The notes beneath the pieces are model-generated. The model saw nothing but the letters and a program-made list of their open reading frames with translations, was not told the DNA's origin and searched no databases. A program made the position numbers and the translations under genes. Source: Roseimarinus sediminis (lineage in GTDB: Bacteria; Bacteroidota; Bacteroidia; Bacteroidales; Prolixibacteraceae). From it: a stretch of 64,000 bases of DNA. This document shows, one piece after another, positions 17,161 to 26,212 of the stretch. The DNA lies in the NCBI RefSeq assembly GCF_050433125.1, contig NZ_JBNPXV010000013.1, forward strand, positions 62,001-126,000. The letters are read 5' to 3'. Position 1 is the first letter of the stretch. The number at the start of each line of letters is the position of its first letter.

Positions 17161-18711
17161 TTAGAAAGGTGGATTATCGCTGCTATTGTGGCTATCGAAA
17201 GGATTAGCGCCTGTTGGCAAATCGAAGGGTGGAGCCATTGCCGGAGCTCCCGAATCATCGTTCATCTTCGAGCTAAAGGTAACTCCTCCACTGCCTCCCA
17301 GATCAAAGTCAGATGGATACTCTTCGAGATCCCTAAATTGTGCCAACTCTTTCCGGAAACTTAGACGCACATCGCCCACGGCACCATTACGATGCTTGGC
17401 GATGATCACCTCAGCCACATTGCGCAATGAATTGCCTTCTTCATCCTCGGTCAGTCCGTAATATTCCGGCCGGTGAATAAAACAAACCATGTCGGCATCC
17501 TGTTCAATGGCACCTGATTCCCGCAGGTCGGACAGCTGCGGTCGACGACCTTCGCGTGATTCAACTGACCGGTTAAGCTGAGAGAGTGCTATAATTGGCA
17601 CATCCAGTTCTTTGGCAATGGCCTTCAGTGAACGTGAAATCATACTTACTTCCTGCTCACGACTTCCGGTTCGATTCTCGGCTCCTGCCGTCATCAACTG
17701 TAAATAGTCGACCAATATGATACCAATGTTGTGCTGCATTTTAAGGCGGCGAGCCTTGGCTCTGAATTCAAAAATTGACAAGGCCGGAGTATCATCAACA
17801 AAGATTGGTGCTTCATCGAGGGTTTGAATCGCAGCATTAAGGCGATCCCAATCGTCTCCAACCAGACTTCCCTTCTTAATTTTTTCCGAGCCCAGTTCCG
17901 ATTCAGCAGCAATTAAACGATTCACCAGCTGAATTGACGACATCTCAAGTGAAAAAATAGCTACCGGTTTTTTCCAGTCAACCGACATATTTCGGGTCAT
18001 CGACAGGATGAAGGCAGTTTTACCCATTGCCGGACGTGCTGCGATAATGACCAGGTCGGTTTTTTGCCAGCCCGAGGTAATCCGGTCGACCTGTGTGAAA
18101 CCTGATGGAATACCCGATAAGCCATCGGCCCTTTTACTGGCTTCTTCGATCAGCGAAACAGCCTCTTTCAGTATGGGTTTAATGGGCTGGGTTTCCTTCT
18201 TGATATTGCCTTCCGAAATTTTAAAGATAGCCGATTCGGCTTCATTAATCAGTTCATCAACATCCTTGGTATCGTCATAGGCATTGGTCTGTATTTCGGA
18301 GCAGGAGCGGATCAGCTCACGTTGTATGTATTTTTGAGCGATAATTCTCGCATGAAATTCTATGTGGGCTGCCGAAGCTACCTTACTGGTCAGCTGTGTA
18401 ATATACAGGGGGCCACCCACTTTCTCAAGCAAATCACGGTTCTTGAGTTCCTGCGTTACAATCAGCAGGTCGACGGGCTTGTCCTGTAGGGAAAGGTCTT
18501 TGATTACCTTATAGATTTCACGGTGTTCTTCCTTATAAAAACATTCTTCCACCAACACATCGGCCACCCCAATAAAGGCATCGCGCTCAAGCATAAGTGC
18601 ACCCAAAACAGCTTCTTCCACATCGACTGCCTGCGGTGGTAACTTGCCAAGCTGAGCATTCAGCTGATTAAAATTTTGTTGTCCTTTATTTCGTTGATTA
18701 TTGGCGGCCAT
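17161..18711 (-). CDS. dnaB: Replicative DNA helicase
   Basis: The hexameric fork helicase. About 516 residues with the N-terminal DnaB domain (LPPQAVDVEEAVLGALM) and a RecA-like C-terminal domain. Walker A is AARPAMGKTAF and Walker B is IILVDYLQLM; LSQLNRSVE and the arginine-finger region are also present. No intein interrupts it. I chose the ATG at 18709-18711 (MAANNQRN); the frame is open to 18738, but those nine extra residues do not look native. The Gly/Asp/Pro-rich tail of ~45 residues is typical of the phylum. Confidence 0.95.
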   Translation of the reverse strand: MAANNQRNKGQQNFNQLNAQLGKLPPQAVDVEEAVLGALMLERDAFIGVADVLVEECFYKEEHREIYKVIKDLSLQDKPVDLLIVTQELKNRDLLEKVGGPLYITQLTSKVASAAHIEFHARIIAQKYIQRELIRSCSEIQTNAYDDTKDVDELINEAESAIFKISEGNIKKETQPIKPILKEAVSLIEEASKRADGLSGIPSGFTQVDRITSGWQKTDLVIIAARPAMGKTAFILSMTRNMSVDWKKPVAIFSLEMSSIQLVNRLIAAESELGSEKIKKGSLVGDDWDRLNAAIQTLDEAPIFVDDTPALSIFEFRAKARRLKMQHNIGIILVDYLQLMTAGAENRTGSREQEVSMISRSLKAIAKELDVPIIALSQLNRSVESREGRRPQLSDLRESGAIEQDADMVCFIHRPEYYGLTEDEEGNSLRNVAEVIIAKHRNGAVGDVRLSFRKELAQFRDLEEYPSDFDLGGSGGVTFSSKMNDDSGAPAMAPPFDLPTGANPFDSHNSSDNPPF

Positions 18712-18813
18712 GAAAATATATTGAAAGCAATTCGACAAAAATTTTTCCTAAACAGGAATTCAAAATTATAAAAAATGAGGTGGGAAACTGGTGTTAGCGG
18801 CAAATAATTAGCC

Positions 18814-19794
18814 CTATTTTTTCAGGTCACCTTCAATCAACTGACTTACAACTTCTTTTAAGTTCAGGCCCATCGCATTCAGCTGTTGTGGTATAAAACT
18901 GGTGGCAGTCATCCCGGGTACCGTATTGATTTCCAGAAAATAAAATTCTCCTTCTTTCAGAATATAATCTACCCGCACAATACCATGGCACGCAATCAGA
19001 CGATAGATTTCGGCAGTCAGGCGCATGCATTCGTCAAGTTTTTCCTGCGGCAGTCGTGCCGGTGTAATTTCGGTAGCTCCTCCCCTTACATATTTCGAAT
19101 CGAAATCGAAGAATTCACCCCTGGGAATTACTTCGGTGGGTAAGAAGGGAACAATTTCTCCATTTAGTTCGCAAACACCAACTGCCAGTTCCATGCCTTC
19201 GATGAATTCTTCGCAAAGGCAATCATTACTTTCATTGTAAGCCAATTCAATTGCAGGAAGTACTTCATCGATGGTTTTAACTTTTGTAACCCCAAAACTG
19301 GAGCCTCCGGCACTGGGCTTGATAAACAGGGGCAATCCAATTTCTTCTACTATCGCCTTCGGATCGATTTTATCGCCTTTCTTAAAATAGCGCGAACGGG
19401 CCATTTTATAGTTAAATGCTCTTAAGAAATTATCACAGTAGAACTTATGGAAAGTAAGCGATGAAGCATACACACCACAACTGGAGTAAGGGATCGCCTG
19501 CAGGTCGAAATAAGCCTGAAGCACACCGTCTTCACCGGGTGTTCCGTGAATCATAATGAAAGCATAGTCGGGTCGGATCTTCTGACCATCAATCACAAAA
19601 CTGAAGTCACTCTTATCGACTTCAGCAAGCACCTGCTCATCGTTCATCACCACCCATTCGTCAAAGCGGATACGAATCATCCAGGGAACAAACAGTTCAG
19701 TATCGATACTTTTGAAAATATTGGCGCTGCTATTTATGCTTACAACATACTCCGATGAGTTGCCGCCTCCTATTATTGCGATTGGTCGTTTCAT
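18814..19794 (-). CDS. ddl: D-alanine--D-alanine ligase
   Basis: Joins two D-alanines for the peptidoglycan stem. It is an ATP-grasp enzyme of 326 residues with IHGTPGEDGVLQAYFD, the glycine-rich loop IKPSAGGSSFGV, and the metal-binding EINTVPGMT. It lies 76 bp after the RluA-family gene on the same strand. It supplies the dipeptide used by the MurF half of the gene at 9819. Confidence 0.95.
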   Translation of the reverse strand: MKRPIAIIGGGNSSEYVVSINSSANIFKSIDTELFVPWMIRIRFDEWVVMNDEQVLAEVDKSDFSFVIDGQKIRPDYAFIMIHGTPGEDGVLQAYFDLQAIPYSSCGVYASSLTFHKFYCDNFLRAFNYKMARSRYFKKGDKIDPKAIVEEIGLPLFIKPSAGGSSFGVTKVKTIDEVLPAIELAYNESNDCLCEEFIEGMELAVGVCELNGEIVPFLPTEVIPRGEFFDFDSKYVRGGATEITPARLPQEKLDECMRLTAEIYRLIACHGIVRVDYILKEGEFYFLEINTVPGMTATSFIPQQLNAMGLNLKEVVSQLIEGDLKK

Positions 19795-19870
19795 TGCTTT
19801 CTGTTTAAGGCAAAAATAGAAAAGTGCGCATAGAAATTTACCGCTTCAGAAAAAAAAGATTGACATTGTT

Positions 19871-20920
19871 TTATAGCTGGTCGTTACGATTGGTCAGATA
19901 ATTCCGCCACTTGTCAAGCAGTTGCTGCATGTCGTCGGGAAGTTCCGACTCGAAATACATTTCTTTTTTTGTTACAGGATGTACAAAGCCCAACGATTTG
20001 GCATGCAAGGCCTGACGCGGACAAATTTTAAAACAATTGTCCACAAACTGCTTGTAACGGGTAAAGGTGGTTCCACGAAGAATTACATTGCCACCATAAT
20101 TTGAATCGTTGAACAAGGGATGATTGATGTATTTCATGTGTACCCTTATTTGATGGGTACGGCCTGTTTCGAGCCGGCACTCCACAAGACTGACATAAGC
20201 AAGCTCCTCAAGCACCTTATAATGAGTTACAGCATGTTTCCCATGCTCTCCTTCGGGGAAAACCATGAAAACCTGGCGGTTTTTCAGGCTGCGGCCAACG
20301 TGCCCGGTAATGGTTCCTTCGGGTTCTTTTGGAACGCCCCAAACCAAAGCCTGGTAGCGTCGATGCGAGGTTTTATTAAAAAACTGAAGTGCAAGATCGT
20401 TTTTGGCCCTTTCGGTTTTGGCTACCACCAAAAGTCCCGAAGTATCCTTATCGATACGGTGTACAAGTCCCGGACGGGGGTCGTCGGCATTAAACAATGG
20501 CAAATTCTTAAATCTGAATGCCAGTCCGTTCACCAAGGTGCCGGAATAGTTTCCGTGACCGGGGTGCACAACCAGGCCAGCCGGTTTATTAATTACCATC
20601 AGTTCATCGTCTTCATACACGACATCGAGCGGAATGTCTTCAGCGATTATTTTCAGCTCTCGACGCGGATAATCCAAAACAATGGTCACCACATCGCCGG
20701 GCTTCACCTTGTAATTGGTTTTGACCTCCTGTCCGTTTACCAGGATGCTTCCTGCCTCGGCCGCCAGCTGGATACGGTTACGCGAGGTTCCTTCCATGCG
20801 ATCGACCAAAAATTTATCGATTCGCAGTACTTTCTGCCCGGGATCGGCTTCAAAACGGTAATGTTCATAAAGCCTGTTCTCGTCTTGTTCGTCAAATTCA
20901 CTGCTTTGTTCCTGCATCAT
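19871..20920 (-). CDS. RluA/RluD-family 23S rRNA pseudouridine synthase
   Basis: Converts uridines to pseudouridine in rRNA. About 349 residues with an N-terminal S4 RNA-binding domain (LRIDKFLVDRMEGTSRNRIQ) and the catalytic RluA domain carrying the aspartate in HRIDKDTSGLLVVA. The later GRTHQIRVHMKYINHPLFND is also diagnostic. RluD is the closest named relative by domain make-up; the target site is not certain. I chose the ATG at 20918-20920, which overlaps the PASTA gene's stop by one base (TGATG), in place of a TTG at 20923. Confidence 0.92.
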   Translation of the reverse strand: MMQEQSSEFDEQDENRLYEHYRFEADPGQKVLRIDKFLVDRMEGTSRNRIQLAAEAGSILVNGQEVKTNYKVKPGDVVTIVLDYPRRELKIIAEDIPLDVVYEDDELMVINKPAGLVVHPGHGNYSGTLVNGLAFRFKNLPLFNADDPRPGLVHRIDKDTSGLLVVAKTERAKNDLALQFFNKTSHRRYQALVWGVPKEPEGTITGHVGRSLKNRQVFMVFPEGEHGKHAVTHYKVLEELAYVSLVECRLETGRTHQIRVHMKYINHPLFNDSNYGGNVILRGTTFTRYKQFVDNCFKICPRQALHAKSLGFVHPVTKKEMYFESELPDDMQQLLDKWRNYLTNRNDQL

Positions 20921-21741
20921 CAAAAATTCATTTCGAGGGAATCGGGTTGAAGATTAATTTCAAGTTTTGCCTCATCGATGGTAAGCCACAAATCAACCGA
21001 AGTGCCTAATTCAATATAGTCATCGCTTATGCTTTCGGGATCTTGTTTCCACACCCTGGCAGCCAGTGAATCGTCGTAACTGTAAACCGATTCGTCAAAC
21101 ATCAGTGCACCGGTGTTTAAGCTTACATTGTAGAGGGCATCTCTGGCTTCATCGAGCAACATGGCTTTCAGATCGGGCACCAGGGTTTTTTCATTACTCA
21201 GCCCTTTCCCCACCACCAGGTCAACGGCAGTACCTTTAATCAGCAGGGTATCGTCGGGGAAGGCCTTTCCGTTAACTGATTTGTCGAGTACCAGGTTGAA
21301 AAATTCTGATGGACGATATTCAACCTTTCCCAGTCTCAATCCGGCATTTTCAAGCCTGTTTTGTGCTTCCCTGAAAGAAACATCCACTACAACCGGTACC
21401 ATTACGCGCTCGGGGGCAATGGCCGATACCGTAAGATAGATCATGCGACGCTCCTTTACCAGTGCATTTTCTTCGGGAAACTGTGAAATTACGGTTCCGG
21501 GCAGGGCGCCCGCCACATAAACCGAGTCGATAATTTGGTAACGCAGCTTTTTCTCGGCAGCCTGCTGAGCTACTTCCGACTCATTCAGCCCCGCAAACGA
21601 AGGCACTGTAAGCGATTCACCGTGATGGGTATATCCTTTTAATAAGAATAGCGTTAGGTAAACCAACACGCCAAAGAAAACGATGATCAGCACGATGTGA
21701 AGCAAAAAGCTTTTGCTTTTAATGAATGCTTTTAAACTCAT
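20920..21741 (-). CDS. Membrane-anchored protein with three PASTA domains
   Basis: 273 residues: one N-terminal membrane helix (about 14-32, HIVLIIVFFGVLVYLTLFLL) and then three PASTA repeats outside the membrane (about 40-107, 110-180 and 185-255). PASTA domains bind peptidoglycan fragments or beta-lactams. Here they are not attached to a Ser/Thr kinase or a penicillin-binding protein. The place between rpmH, an RluA-family gene and ddl recurs in Bacteroidota. A role in wall sensing or synthesis is likely but unproven. Confidence 0.88.
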   Translation of the reverse strand: MSLKAFIKSKSFLLHIVLIIVFFGVLVYLTLFLLKGYTHHGESLTVPSFAGLNESEVAQQAAEKKLRYQIIDSVYVAGALPGTVISQFPEENALVKERRMIYLTVSAIAPERVMVPVVVDVSFREAQNRLENAGLRLGKVEYRPSEFFNLVLDKSVNGKAFPDDTLLIKGTAVDLVVGKGLSNEKTLVPDLKAMLLDEARDALYNVSLNTGALMFDESVYSYDDSLAARVWKQDPESISDDYIELGTSVDLWLTIDEAKLEINLQPDSLEMNF

Positions 21742-21952
21742 AGCTCTGATTAATGGGTTGTAACAAAAATAACGCAGAAAAAACGGGAACCATCTGTTTT
21801 CATGAAAAAAAAGTAAAGGAAAGCTGTTATTCCATTATAACAGCAGCAAAATATTCGGGTGAAAAACACACAAACAGCAGCTTATACAAACACAAAAAGG
21901 CAAAGAAACAATTTCTTCACCTTACCGTGTAATGTTTTAATTCGCTGCCTGA

Positions 21953-22111
21953 TTAGCGCTTGTGACGACCTTCGTCAGAAACAGTTAATTTTTTTCTTCC
22001 CTTTGCCCTGCGCGCTTTAATCACCTTGCGGCCATTTGCAGTCGACATTCTCTCACGGAATCCGTGTTTATTTCTTCTTTTCCTGTTTGAAGGCTGAAAT
22101 GTCCTTTTCAT
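21953..22111 (-). CDS. rpmH: 50S ribosomal protein L34
   Basis: A 52-residue basic protein. It starts MKRTFQPSNRKRRNKHGF and continues with GRKVIKARRAKGRKKL, the L34 signature. The usual partner rnpA does not follow; the PASTA gene comes next after 211 bp. A small inverted repeat lies 17 bp before the start codon. Confidence 0.97.
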   Translation of the reverse strand: MKRTFQPSNRKRRNKHGFRERMSTANGRKVIKARRAKGRKKLTVSDEGRHKR

Positions 22112-22127
22112 CTTATGAATTTTTAAT

Positions 22128-22144
22128 TTGCAGCATTACTGCAA
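22128..22144. promoter_or_regulatory. Inverted repeat in the rpmH leader
   Basis: TTGCAG-CATTA-CTGCAA forms a perfect 6-bp stem 17 nt upstream of the rpmH start. It could be a leader hairpin for L34 control or a protein site; nothing else supports either. Confidence 0.35.
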
Positions 22145-22345
22145 AAATTATCAAATGTTCTTTTTTGTTTAGCCGGAACAAATTAAAATCTGCATACCAA
22201 CCATCGTTTTGACGCCTTCATTGTGATAGTTAACAACAATGAGACTTAGCAAAAACGGAGTGCAAAAATAATTGTTTTTTCCACTGTTTAAAACTTTTTA
22301 TCTGAATTTTTAGGAAAAAACCGAAAACAATGTGAAGCAGCGCTT

Positions 22346-22978
22346 TTAAACAGGAAGATAAATGATCTTCTTCGTTTCAAAAAAAGCTTCCTCGAACAGC
22401 TCACTGATGTCAAAAATTTCGATCCGGTTAGCAAAAGGAAGCAGCTCATCGTCAAAGTCGCCACCTTTGAGGTATAAAATCCCGTTTGGCCATTCGTTGT
22501 GCTGTTGTTTCGAGACCAAATGACGGCTAAAAGCCACAAAACGGGGAAAAGCAGTTACAGCCCTGCTGACCACAAAATCGTATTTCTGCCTGATATTCTC
22601 TGCCCTTTGCTGCATGGCTTTCACATTTTTGAGTTGCAAGGCTCCGGAAATCTCATTAACAACAGTAATTTTCTTTCCGATTGAATCGACCAGGGTAAAC
22701 TCTACTTCAGGAAATAAAATGGCAAGGGGGATTCCCGGAAAACCGCCACCACAACCTACATCGATTATTTTTGTACCCGGCTTAAATTCGATGATTGCAG
22801 CAATTGCAAGCGAATGCAATACATGGCGGGTATACAGTTCGCCAATGTCCTTACGTGATACCACATTGATCTTTGAATTCCACTCGGCATACAGTGCGCC
22901 AAGTGCCTCAAATTGTGTGCGCTGCTCACTGCTTAACTCATCAAAATATTTATTGATAATTTCCACCTTACTAATCAT
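22346..22978 (-). CDS. rsmG: 16S rRNA (guanine-527-N7)-methyltransferase
   Basis: SAM-dependent methylation of G527 in 16S rRNA. 210 residues; the SAM loop is IIDVGCGGGFPGIPLAIL and the YDFVVSRAVTAF segment is typical. Its ATG lies inside the 3' end of the sigma-factor gene (8-bp overlap), so the two are translationally coupled. Confidence 0.94.
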   Translation of the reverse strand: MISKVEIINKYFDELSSEQRTQFEALGALYAEWNSKINVVSRKDIGELYTRHVLHSLAIAAIIEFKPGTKIIDVGCGGGFPGIPLAILFPEVEFTLVDSIGKKITVVNEISGALQLKNVKAMQQRAENIRQKYDFVVSRAVTAFPRFVAFSRHLVSKQQHNEWPNGILYLKGGDFDDELLPFANRIEIFDISELFEEAFFETKKIIYLPV

Positions 22979-23594
22979 TTACATCGGCTTTCCCGATCAG
23001 GTCAAACAAAAGATTGCGTGCTCTGAATAACTGAACCTTCACCGTACCGAGCGGCAAATCTAATGCTTTTGCAATTTCCTCGTATGAATATTCCTTAAAA
23101 TATCGCAAATCGATCAGGGTTTGGTACTGTGGCTTAAGTTTTCCGATAAAGCCCTGTAGAATCTTTCCTCTTTGTTTCAAGATCATACGTTCTTCAGGAT
23201 CGGGCACATTCGATTTCAGTTTGTATCCATTGCTCTCGGTTTCGCTTTCCTGATGGGAATCGATTGAATAGTGAATGCCTTTTTGCCTGCGCATAAAATC
23301 GATGCAATTATTGGTTGCAATGCGATATAGCCAGGTACTAAAAGCATATTCGGGCGAATAAACATTCAAATTGGTAAAAGCCTTACCAAAAGCTTCGAGC
23401 GTTAGGTCTTCCGCATCGTTTTTATTCTTTACAATCTTCAGCAGCATATAATAAATGGCATCCTTGTATTTCAGAAGGAGCCTGGCATAGGCTTTTTCAT
23501 CACCAGCAAGCGCTTGCTGAACCCACTGCTGATCGTCGCGTGCCTTTTTTGACCTACCGCCACCATCCTCTTTTATCCTGTCGTTTGTTTTCAA
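22971..23594 (-). CDS. ECF-type RNA polymerase sigma factor
   Basis: 207 residues. Sigma region 2 spans about 30-105 (KDAEDLTLEAF-like segment and STWLYRIATNNCIDFMRRQ) and region 4 about 140-200 (YEEIAKALDLPLGTVKVQLFRAR). No anti-sigma gene is adjacent; instead it overlaps rsmG, an arrangement seen for a housekeeping-like ECF factor in Bacteroidota. The start appears to be TTG at 23592-23594: the same frame has a stop just upstream and no earlier ATG. Confidence 0.9.
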   Translation of the reverse strand: MKTNDRIKEDGGGRSKKARDDQQWVQQALAGDEKAYARLLLKYKDAIYYMLLKIVKNKNDAEDLTLEAFGKAFTNLNVYSPEYAFSTWLYRIATNNCIDFMRRQKGIHYSIDSHQESETESNGYKLKSNVPDPEERMILKQRGKILQGFIGKLKPQYQTLIDLRYFKEYSYEEIAKALDLPLGTVKVQLFRARNLLFDLIGKADVND

Positions 23595-23744
23595 TTGTTT
23601 CCCGGCATTTTATCCTAGTTAACAAACTATCTTCCTACTCTGTTTAAAATATGATTTAAAGCATGTGCCGCATGCTTGGTGCTTATTTTTCTGATCTACA
23701 TTCACCGTTTTTAATAATGATGACCGCCACAAGGTAATTATTTA

Positions 23745-23752
23745 TAATTTTG
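23745..23752 (+). promoter_or_regulatory. -7 promoter box for tgt
   Basis: TAATTTTG matches the Bacteroidota TAnnTTTG box, 18 bp upstream of the chosen tgt start. The expected -33 TTTG is not clear. Confidence 0.5.
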
Positions 23753-23769
23753 TGCGTTTAAAACTTAGC

Positions 23770-24900
23770 ATGGATTTTACAGTTGAATATAAGGATATAC
23801 GGACGAAAGCCCGTGCAGGCACCTTGCAAACACCACACGGAGCCATTGAAACGCCAATTTTTATGCCGGTTGGTACGGCCGGATCGGTAAAGGGAGTTCA
23901 CATCAAAGAGCTGGAAGACGACATCAAGGCGCAAATCATTTTGGGCAATACCTATCATTTGTACCTAAGGCCGGGCATGGATATTATGGAAGCAGCCGGA
24001 GGACTGCATCGTTTTAACGGATGGAACAAACCCATCCTCACCGACAGTGGCGGTTTTCAGGTTTTTTCACTGGGCGACATTCGCAAGCTCACGGAAGAGG
24101 GCGTACGTTTTCAGTCACACATCGACGGTTCGTATCACCTGTTCAGCCCCGAAAACTCGATCAACATTCAGCGTTCGATCGGGGCCGACATCATCATGGC
24201 TTTTGATGAATGCACGCCGGGAGATGCACCCTATGACTACGCCAAAAAATCGCTTGAACTCACCCAGCGCTGGCTCGATCGTTGCATGCTTCAGATGGAC
24301 AAGACCCAAGCGCTGTACGGCCACGAGCAATCGCTGTTTCCCATTGTGCAGGGCTGTGTTTATCCCGATTTACGCAGAAAGGCTTCCGAACAGATAAAAA
24401 GCTACCAAGCCGACGGATATGCCATTGGCGGCCTGGCAGTTGGAGAAGAAGAACAGGTTATGTACTCAATGATTGAGGTGGTTAACGACATTCTGCCCGA
24501 AGACAAACCCCGTTACCTGATGGGTGTGGGAACGCCAATAAATATACTGGAAGCCATTGAACGGGGTGTCGACATGTTCGACTGTGTAATGCCAACCCGC
24601 AATGGACGCAACGGCATGCTCTTTACCCGTAAGGGAATTATTAATATTCGGAATAAAAAATGGGCCGGCGATTTTACACCGGTCGATCCCGATGGCACCT
24701 CCTATGTCGATCAACAGTATAGCAGGGCTTACCTGCGCCACCTGATCATTTCGAAGGAAATGCTGGGGGCACAAATTGCCAGCATACATAATCTGGCCTT
24801 TTATTTGTGGCTGACCAACGAGGCCAGGAGACAAATAAAGGCTGATAATTTCAAGAACTGGAAGGATACCATGATGCAACAACTGTCGGTAAGGCTATAA
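23770..24900 (+). CDS. tgt: tRNA-guanine transglycosylase lacking the zinc cysteines
   Basis: Exchanges guanine-34 for preQ1 in tRNAs during queuosine synthesis. 376 residues with LTDSGGFQVFSLG (first aspartate), FDECTPGD, GGLAVGEEE, and the nucleophile region FDCVMPTRNGRNG. The C-terminal zinc site is altered: where E. coli Tgt has DPECDCYTCRNYSRAY this protein has DPDGTSYVDQQYSRAY, so all three cysteines are Gly, Ser and Asp, while the histidine in ASIHNLAFY remains. I chose the ATG at 23770 (MDFTVEYKD), which fits the family N-terminus; the frame is open to 23752. lptF/G follows after 10 bp. Confidence 0.94.
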   Translation: MDFTVEYKDIRTKARAGTLQTPHGAIETPIFMPVGTAGSVKGVHIKELEDDIKAQIILGNTYHLYLRPGMDIMEAAGGLHRFNGWNKPILTDSGGFQVFSLGDIRKLTEEGVRFQSHIDGSYHLFSPENSINIQRSIGADIIMAFDECTPGDAPYDYAKKSLELTQRWLDRCMLQMDKTQALYGHEQSLFPIVQGCVYPDLRRKASEQIKSYQADGYAIGGLAVGEEEQVMYSMIEVVNDILPEDKPRYLMGVGTPINILEAIERGVDMFDCVMPTRNGRNGMLFTRKGIINIRNKKWAGDFTPVDPDGTSYVDQQYSRAYLRHLIISKEMLGAQIASIHNLAFYLWLTNEARRQIKADNFKNWKDTMMQQLSVRL

Positions 24901-24910
24901 GTAAAAAAAT

Positions 24911-26005
24911 ATGAAGCGATTTCGTCTGTTCAAAAAACTCGATCTGTACATCATCAGTAAATTTCTTGGCACCTTTTTCTATGCCATTGCCCTGATAATA
25001 GGTATCAGCATCGTTTTCGACATCAGTGAAAACATCGACGAGTTCATTGAAAATGAAGCACCGCTTCGTGCCATTGTTTTCGATTACTACTTTAATTTTA
25101 TTCCCTATTTCGCCAATCTTTTCAGTGGCTTGTTCACCTTCATTGCGGTGATATTTTTCACTTCGAAGATGGCTTTTAACTCCGAAATCATTGCCATTTT
25201 AAGCAGCGGGGTGAGTTTCTGGCGCTTTGTCAGGCCCTACCTCATTTCGGCCGGCTTTATTGCCTTGTTCTCGTATACGCTCGGGAATTTTGTAATACCA
25301 TCGGCCAACGAAAAAATGACCAACTTCAAATACGACTATGTAAAAGGAAAAACAATCAACCGCGACCGGGATATCCACCGACAAATTGAACCCAACATAT
25401 ACATATACATGGAGCGTTACGATGCCAACAATGATTATGGCCGTAAATTCTCAATTGAAAAATTTGAAGATGACCGGTTGGTTTCGAAACTAACTTCCGA
25501 TTTTATACGTTGGGACCGTGATAAAAAAATCTGGACCATCACCAACTACAGCATCAGGGAAATTAATGGTTATGAAGAACGCATTACTTCAGGATCGAAA
25601 ATTGACACCACTCTGGCCATGACACCCGAAGAGTTTAAAACACGCAAAGACGACACCGAAACCATGAACCTCTTTGAGTTGCTCGAGTTCATCGAATTGC
25701 AAAAACTTAGAGGCGTCGATGCCATCGAACAATATGAAATAGAACGACATCGACGTTCAGCAGGTCCTTTTTCCGCCTTTATTCTGAGTATTATTGGTGT
25801 CGCCCTGGCCTCGCGTAAAATACGGGGCGGACTGGGGCTGCACCTGGGAATCGGCCTGGCACTTGCTTTCACCTACATCATGTTTCAGCAAATTACCAAA
25901 ATTTTTGCACTTAGCGGAGCCATTAGCCCCTTATTATCCATGTGGCTGCCCAATATCATTTTTGGAATAGTGGCCTTTTTTCTCTATCGCTGGGCTTCCC
26001 GTTAA
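24911..26005 (+). CDS. LptF/LptG-family permease of the LPS export complex
   Basis: 364 residues with the YjgP/YjgQ layout: N-terminal membrane helices (about 16-36, 55-80, 100-120), a periplasmic beta-jellyroll (130-250), and three C-terminal helices. It would carry lipopolysaccharide out of the inner membrane together with LptB and LptC. Only one of the F/G pair is here. It follows tgt by 10 bp, a common pairing in the phylum. Confidence 0.9.
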   Translation: MKRFRLFKKLDLYIISKFLGTFFYAIALIIGISIVFDISENIDEFIENEAPLRAIVFDYYFNFIPYFANLFSGLFTFIAVIFFTSKMAFNSEIIAILSSGVSFWRFVRPYLISAGFIALFSYTLGNFVIPSANEKMTNFKYDYVKGKTINRDRDIHRQIEPNIYIYMERYDANNDYGRKFSIEKFEDDRLVSKLTSDFIRWDRDKKIWTITNYSIREINGYEERITSGSKIDTTLAMTPEEFKTRKDDTETMNLFELLEFIELQKLRGVDAIEQYEIERHRRSAGPFSAFILSIIGVALASRKIRGGLGLHLGIGLALAFTYIMFQQITKIFALSGAISPLLSMWLPNIIFGIVAFFLYRWASR

Positions 26006-26108
26006 AAAAACATGTTTTACAACACATTAAGCTATCCACCTATCCTACTGTAACTTAGCCCACAAAACACCAATTAATAGTTAACATTTCGGGCGAAAAG
26101 CAGTTGAA

Positions 26109-26141
26109 TTTGGTGCATACGCATGAAAGTTTATAATTTTG
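26109..26141 (+). promoter_or_regulatory. Bacteroidota-type promoter for the carboxyltransferase operon
   Basis: TTTG at 26109-26112 and TAATTTTG at 26134-26141 with a 21-bp spacer match the phylum's primary-sigma promoter. The predicted start near 26148 leaves a leader of about 65 nt before the gene at 26213. Confidence 0.78.
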
Positions 26142-26212
26142 ACCCTGCAAATTATACCTGATCCGAACGGATTTCTTTACGATTTTTAAAAGGTTACACT
26201 AATCTTATTCTT

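Noticed and set aside
20120..20950. A 276-codon plus-strand open frame.
   Set aside because: Antisense shadow of the RluA-family synthase gene, with no domain of its own.
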